Source: Xylaria sp. FL1777 (Eukaryota; Ascomycota; Sordariomycetes; Xylariales; Xylariaceae). Taken from it: a DNA stretch of 64,000 nt. Position 1 is the stretch's first letter; every line of letters begins with the position of its first letter. The stretch is from NCBI GenBank assembly GCA_022578965.1, contig MU400633.1, positions 51,645 through 115,644 on the forward strand, written 5' to 3'. This document shows, in pieces, positions 58,500 to 64,000 of this stretch. The notes beneath the pieces are model-generated. The model was not told where the DNA came from. It made no database searches and saw nothing but the letters and a program-made list of their open reading frames with translations. A program made the translations under genes and the position numbers.

Positions 58500-61000
58500 A
58501 AAAAGAATAAAAGTTATAAAAGATTAATGCATAGTTACTTTAGGCCTTAGAAATAAAAACTTTAATATTTATTATATTTATTCCTTTTTTTTTTCTTTTT
58601 GTATAGCTTAAAAATAGCTTATATTACTAATAAAACTAAAACAAAAATAGCTTACTAATAAAACTTTACTACTTAAAGATTTTAACTTATATTACTAGAA
58701 TTAAATATATATATTAAAGCTATACATTAAAGCTAAAAAAGCTATATTACTAATATAAAACTAGGACTTTAAGCTTATTACTTTAAAAAACATAAGTACT
58801 TTTTTTAACTAAAAAAAACCAAATATTACTATAAATTTAGCTTAAGTATTAATAAACTTAAAAGCTGCCTTTATATTAAGCTTAAATATAGTAAAAAACA
58901 ACTATAAGCTATTTAAGTACTAAATAAAAAGCTTTAACGAACTAAATAAACTTTTAAAAAACCTAGGCTAAAACTAAAAGCTAGCTAACATAAAACAAGT
59001 AAAAATTAAAGCACGCTTTCTTTTAGCAACTTTTTATTTAGCAAACGCTAAAAACTTTAAATATTTAAACTTAGCTATAAAAAAGCTATTTAATAGCTTA
59101 AATAAAATTACAAACAAAATAGTATTAAACTAGAAAAAAAGCAAGCTATAATATAACTAATAAACAGTAGAAATAAAGCAAGCAGTACAAAAAAAAAAAA
59201 AAGCTTATATTTACTAGCAGAAAGTTTAAACTAAAAAAGCTTACTAAAACAAACGTAAAGCAAACAAAGCACAAAAAAAAGCTTAAGCTAAAGCGTTTAA
59301 AAGCTATTTTTAATAATAACTATATAATTTCTTTAATATAAAAAAAAGCAAAGCTAAAAGTATAAAAGCAAAACAAGCTAAAATAATATAAAAAACTTTA
59401 AAGTAAGCATAAACAAAAAGCTTATAAGCATTAAAAAAGCTAGTACTATTAAACTTTTGCAATAATAATAGCTTAAACGTAATTATAATAAGCACTTTTA
59501 AAAATAAAGCAAAGGTTTTTGCTAATAAGTTCTTTTTAAAACTAAACGCTAACTTAAAAAATATAGCTATTTTACTGCTTTTTTTAACTTTTTTTTTTTT
59601 TTATTACAATATAAATTATTACGAAATATAAACAATTTTAAGCTATATAAAAGCTTAAAAAGTATTAAAATTAAATAAGATCTTAAACGTATTTTTAAAA
59701 GCATGCAGCTTATAGCTGCTTAAAAACAATAAAAACAAGCATAAGTTTTTTATTAAGCGCATAACTAATATAACATTAGCTAGCTTCTAGATTAGTTATT
59801 ACTTAAAATGCTTTTAGAACGCTTAAATAATAATTATTCTAAAAAATAAACTAAATAAAAGCTTATTAAGCTTTTAATAGCTTATTGCTTTATTAAACAC
59901 AGTAAAAAAGCTTATTAAAGCTAAAATAGCTTTAAAACTAATTTATATTGCTACAATATATAAACTGCTTTTTTTTAAACAAATAAAAAATAAGTTATAA
60001 TAGTTTATAAAAATAGTGTTATACTTAATTACTTTTGTAGTACGTTATATATAAGCTATAAATAAAGCAATCTTGATGTTTTTTTTAAATATAACAGAAG
60101 CGTTTAATTTAATAATGCATAAAAAGCTTTATTAAATACTTAAAAAAATAGGCTTTTTAAAGTAAACAGTACAATAAATATAAAGCTTTTTAATAAACTA
60201 TATAATAACTTTATTTTTTAACGAACAAAAGTTGGACTTAATACGTATTAAAGCAAATATTTTATAAAGATCTTTGCTATTGCTAATTTTTTTTTGCTTA
60301 TATACTGCTTTATTATATAATAAATTATAGCTTATATAAAGGCTTTAAAGTGCTGTTTTTACAAATAATACAAACTTATTAAGTGCTAAAAAGAATATAA
60401 AAATAGCTTGCAAAACGCTTAAATAAGCTTATAAAGTTTGTTTAAAATAAAGCTAAAAATATAAATTTAAATTTAACTTAAGTAAATATTATTTTGTTTA
60501 TTTTATAAAGCTAAGCTAAAAAGCTTTTAAGCATACAGTAAAAGTAAGCTAAAAAAAATACGCTTTAAAACAGTAGCAAAAATGCTTAGCATATAAATAA
60601 ACTATTGCTTAAACTAAAAAAAGCAACATAAAATATTCTATAAAAAGCTAAAAAAGCAAACGTTATTAGTAAGCTGCTTAGCTTAGTTCGCATAAAAACT
60701 AAGCATAATTTAAGTAAAACTTTTATATATAGCAGTAATATAAGCAGCAATTAAATATAAGTTAATAGTATAGCATAAGTTAATAAAATAAAACTAATAG
60801 CTAAAACAAAAGCTGCTAAAAGTGCTTTAGCAAGTTTAAAACAAGTGCTTATATATTATTATTAAAGCTTATAAAAGTATGCATATAATTAACTTTAAAA
60901 CAAAATTACTAATCTTTTTTTTAAACTTGTAGCTAAACTATAAAACTATTAAATATGCAAAAAAAGTTAAAAATATAAACATAGCAAATTATATTTAAAA
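58500..61000 (+). pseudogene. LINE ORF2 relic: endonuclease and reverse transcriptase
   Basis: All motifs fall in one plus-strand frame. Endonuclease: KDFNLYY at about 58675-58695, from GDFNLHH. RT: ITEAFNLIMHKKL at about 60091-60129, from the D..GAFD..SH block; then RIKANIL*RSLLLLIFFC at 60244-60297, from the AGIPQGSPLSPILF block; and FTNNTNLLSA at 60358-60387, from the FADD catalytic box with both Asp changed to Asn. Stops are TAA/TAG. A downstream RNase H domain, expected in Tad/I clades, could not be placed with confidence. Confidence 0.82.
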
Positions 61001-64000
61001 GCAGTTTAAAAAGCTAGCTTTAATAACATATAACCTAACTAACAACAAAAAGGTTTAAAGCTATAAAGTATAGCTAAATAATAGCAAAAAGAAAATACTT
61101 TAAGCTAGCAAAACATAAAGCAAATTTCTAGAAATCTTAAACTACAAAATATACTAAAAAGGCAATAAAAGCAACAAAGAAAACAAGCTGCTAATAAACC
61201 TAAAATTAATATATGCATAGTATATTTAGTAGTAAACTAAAAAATAAAAAAAAACAAAGTTTAAATAAACTGCTATTAATTAGCTTTTATATAATAAATA
61301 GCTTAACATGCATAAAGGCTTATATAAGGTTAAAAGCTTTATATTAGTTTAGCTACGTATAAAAAAAATTAGTTTAAAGAAGTATTTTGCGTTTTAAAAA
61401 GTATTTAGCTATAAGTTATTAATGTGCTAGTATAAACGAACTAAAGAATTACTGCTATACTTTTTAAACTAGTGCTTTAAATATAATAGCACTTATAGCA
61501 TATTAAAAAAGCAAACAAATTTTTAATTAAGCTACTAGTTATTATATAACTTAAAAAAAGCACATAAAATAGCTAAATAAGTTTTAAATATAAGAAAGCT
61601 TAGCTATTATAACATAACTAAAGAACTAATTAAGTTATAAGCAGCTATAAAAACATAAAAATAAAGGCTTTTAAACATAAAGCAAAAATAGTTAAATATT
61701 AATACTAGCTTTTTTTTAAGCTAAAAAAAGTTTATTATAACTATAAAACAAAAGCTAAAGCATTTATTATAAAGTTATTTATTATTTATAGTTTTAAAAA
61801 AGCTGCTTATTATAGGTTTACGTTTATAAACTTTAAAATAAAGCATAATACAATAAAGTACTAAAAATAGCAATATAAAATTATAAACATAAAACTATAA
61901 GAATTAAAAAATATATATTATAAAAAAGCAAAACAATTAAGCAACTTTATTAAGCACTAAATACTAAAATTCTACTAAAACTTTTAGCTATTAAATATAT
62001 AATAATGCTAACCTTTAAAGGTTACGTAAATACTTTTTAACTAGCTTATTTATATAAAACCTTTAGCTTTTTTATTTACTATAGCTTTTTTTGCCTTTTT
62101 AATTGCAGCTTAAAGTTATATATTAGCTATAAATGCAGCTTAAATATCTTTATTAGTATAAAAACAGCACGCAGCTATATAAGCTTTAATAAACAATTAA
62201 AGTTTTTTATTAATTTCTTTAAGCTAAGAAATTATTAGCAGTACTTAAAATTAAAAAAACTTTAATAATTAAAATAAGCATAAAGTAAAGCTTAAAAACA
62301 TGTAAACATTAATATAGTTAAAAGTACTTATAGAACTATAACTACTACTTTTAGCGCTTACTTTGCTTTTTTTGCATCGTAAGCATTTAATAAACTTGCT
62401 AGTAATATTATAAGCATAAAAGTTATTAATGTTTTTATATAGTTAGCATAAAAAAAATAGCAATAAAAAGTACATAATATATTACTATAATATAAGTAAT
62501 ATAATAATAATATAGCTTAAGTATTTTAGCATGCTTAATAAATATAAATTTTAAAGCTGTTAGTAATACTTTAGCGTAAAGCACTAAAGCATTTACCTTT
62601 ATTTCAAAAATTAGTATTATAGCAAAAAAGTATAACAATAAGCAGTTATAAAAGCTTAAACTATATAATAGCAAGCTATTAGCTATTTTATTTAGTACTA
62701 TAAATTAAATAACTAATAAAAACTATAGCAAAATAACTTATAACCTTAAATATATAAGCTTAATACTAGTTAGTATATATACTTAAGCTAAATTAATTAT
62801 AAATATATACTGCAAAAAGTATAGCAGCTATAGCAAAGTAGATTTTTGTATAATTATAACACATTAATAACTAATTATATTATAAACTAAGCACTTTAAT
62901 ATATTAAAGCAAGCATAAGCTAAGCATATAATAATAATAATAATAAAAGTAATAAAGTTAGTAATTAAAAAAGGAAAAAATTAGCATAAATAGTTAAATA
63001 AAGTAACTTATTATTTATTGCTACTTTATATTATTTAGTGCATAAATTACTTATGAGCTATGCTTACTTAGTAAGCTTATCGCAAAAAGCATAAAAACAG
63101 CTCAAAAAATAAATATACAAAAAGCAAACTAAAAAGTAATAAACAATTAACTTTGCTTATAACTTAGTTATAACTTAGTTATAAGAAAATTAGTGCAGCA
63201 AAAAACTAGCAGTAATATTAAAGCAAATAAACTATAATGCACTAGTAATATAATAAAAAAAAGTTTAAAAAAAGACTAAAAAAAAAAAGTAGCATATTTA
63301 GCTAAATAAGTGCTAAAACTAAAAAAACTGCTATAAGCAGCACAAAGCAAGTAGTAATATTAAAGCAAGCAAACTATAAAGCAAAAAAAATACAAAAAAA
63401 AAAAAACTACAAAATAACTACATAAAAGTATATATATTTAGTTAATAATATAATGCAAGTAAGCAAACAACCTAAAAGCAAAAAAATAAAAAGCAAAGCA
63501 CTTAATAAAATTGTAGCAAAACTAGTGCAACTTAAAAGTAAATATAAGATGTTTTCACTTAGCTACTAGAAAAAAAGTGAGCTGCTTATAGCTTGCTTTT
63601 AACTTATAAGCACGGTTTTTACCTATATATATAAGAAATAAAAACTAGCATAACTAATAAGCTATTAGCTTAAGTAATACAATATATATTTAGTTTAGTT
63701 TTTTTGTTTATTTATTAGTTTATAAATAGTAAGCAGTTAAAAACTTAAATTTAATACTAATAAGTTTAAAAAAACTTGTTTTAAATTTAAAAGTAAACAA
63801 TTTATTTTAGTTTAAGATAATTTTTTTTAATAGTTTATGTTTGTTTAAATATTAATATATAAAAACATATGCAAGTTATTTAGCTATAGCATTTCCTTTA
63901 AATAATAAAAAGTAAGCATATTTAATAAGTTTATTAATAATAACTTATATTTTATTATATTATATTTTTATAACTAAATTAATTAATAAAAGTAATGCTA

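Larger units (their letters stand above)
56560..63685 (+). mobile_element. LINE (non-LTR) retrotransposon, about 7.1 kb (RIP-degraded)
   Basis: Inserted in the integrase region of chromovirus copy 2, between direct copies of ATATTTAGTTTA (56548-56559 and 63686-63697), a 12-bp target duplication of the irregular length typical of LINEs. It has no LTRs or TIRs. The relic second reading frame carries an apurinic-endonuclease-like motif followed by reverse transcriptase motifs on the plus strand. The layout (gag-like ORF, then EN and RT) and size fit fungal Tad1/I-type LINEs. The first 200 bases (about 56590-56760) keep more C and G than the rest. Confidence 0.85.
25990..64000. other. Gene-free AT-rich block of RIP-degraded repeats
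   Basis: From about 25,990 onward the sequence is almost entirely A and T, with remaining C and G mostly in GC, CT or AG contexts. CpA and TpG are scarce and TpA is abundant, the pattern left by RIP. Repeated elements within it differ mainly by C/T and G/A changes, and some keep exactly the same length. Relic reading frames carry TAA/TAG in place of Gln and Trp codons, and Asn in place of Asp. Such blocks are typical of dispersed, subtelomeric or centromeric heterochromatin in RIP-active fungi. No intact gene is found in it. Confidence 0.9.
48629..64000 (-). mobile_element. Chromovirus copy 2, inverted, split by two nested insertions and running off the window
   Basis: Three segments on the minus strand match copy 1 in order. 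Segment 48629-49834 is the 3' LTR plus the 3' internal end. Segment 55832-56559 is the chromodomain and the end of integrase. Segment 63686-64000 is the middle of integrase. Removing the TIR element (49835-55831) and the LINE (56560-63685), each with one copy of its target duplication, rejoins sequence collinear with about 42850-45011 of copy 1. The rest of the element lies beyond base 64000. Differences from copy 1 are mostly transitions. Confidence 0.88.

Overview
The window is nuclear DNA of a filamentous ascomycete (Pezizomycotina). The evidence is short introns (mostly 50-160 bp) with CTAAC/CTGAC branch points, a fungal gene set (ISN1-type nucleotidase, Atg22-like transporter, DUF4470/MYND protein, importin-7/8-type karyopherin), and repeats destroyed by what looks like repeat-induced point mutation (RIP, C-to-T mainly at CpA on both strands). 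The species cannot be named from this sequence.

Bases 1 to about 25,970 have ordinary composition and hold six supported genes, all multi-exon, whose splicing I resolved by hand: an importin-beta family receptor (+, 1954-5598, 7 exons), a secreted type-B carboxylesterase (-, 6317-8362, 4 exons), a small Cys-rich secreted protein (-, 10272-10803, 2 exons), IMP-specific 5'-nucleotidase (-, 13967-15702, 4 exons including 25-nt and 36-nt exons), a 1212-aa DUF4470 + MYND protein (+, 18659-22426, 3 exons) and an Atg22-like vacuolar transporter (-, 22827-24647, 4 exons). They are unrelated housekeeping or accessory genes and form no evident cluster. The gaps of 2-3 kb between them contain nothing recognisable.

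At about 25,825-25,967 a 22-bp minisatellite marks the edge of a 38-kb block of extremely AT-rich sequence that runs to the end of the window. I find no intact gene there, but the block can be read as a stratigraphy of RIP-killed mobile elements and satellites. It holds: a solo 493-bp LTR (27758-28250, target duplication AATAT); a 5,997-bp terminal-inverted-repeat (TIR) element inserted in an AT satellite (29271-35267, 8-bp duplication ATTATTAA); a complete Ty3/Gypsy chromovirus (37345-45011, 494-bp LTRs, duplication AATTA, relic reverse transcriptase, RNase H, integrase and chromodomain in one frame); and a region with several minisatellites and a roughly 2-kb RIP-relic reading frame of unknown function (46567 to about 48600). 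From 48629 to the window end lies a second, inverted copy of the chromovirus. It is split first by a second 5,997-bp TIR element (49835-55831, duplication AGTTTTTA) and then by a 7.1-kb LINE-type retrotransposon (56560-63685, duplication ATATTTAGTTTA).

The most interesting objects are the two TIR elements. They have exactly the same length, a constant 20,564-bp offset between homologous features, clean 8-bp target duplications and a long RIP-relic frame that I could not assign to a transposase family. Next is the unassigned acidic relic frame at 46.6-48.6 kb. In these relics, in-frame stops are TAA/TAG, expected from CAA, CAG or TGG, and Asp codons often appear as Asn codons (for example YLDD to YLNN), so the ancestral proteins can still be partly recognised.
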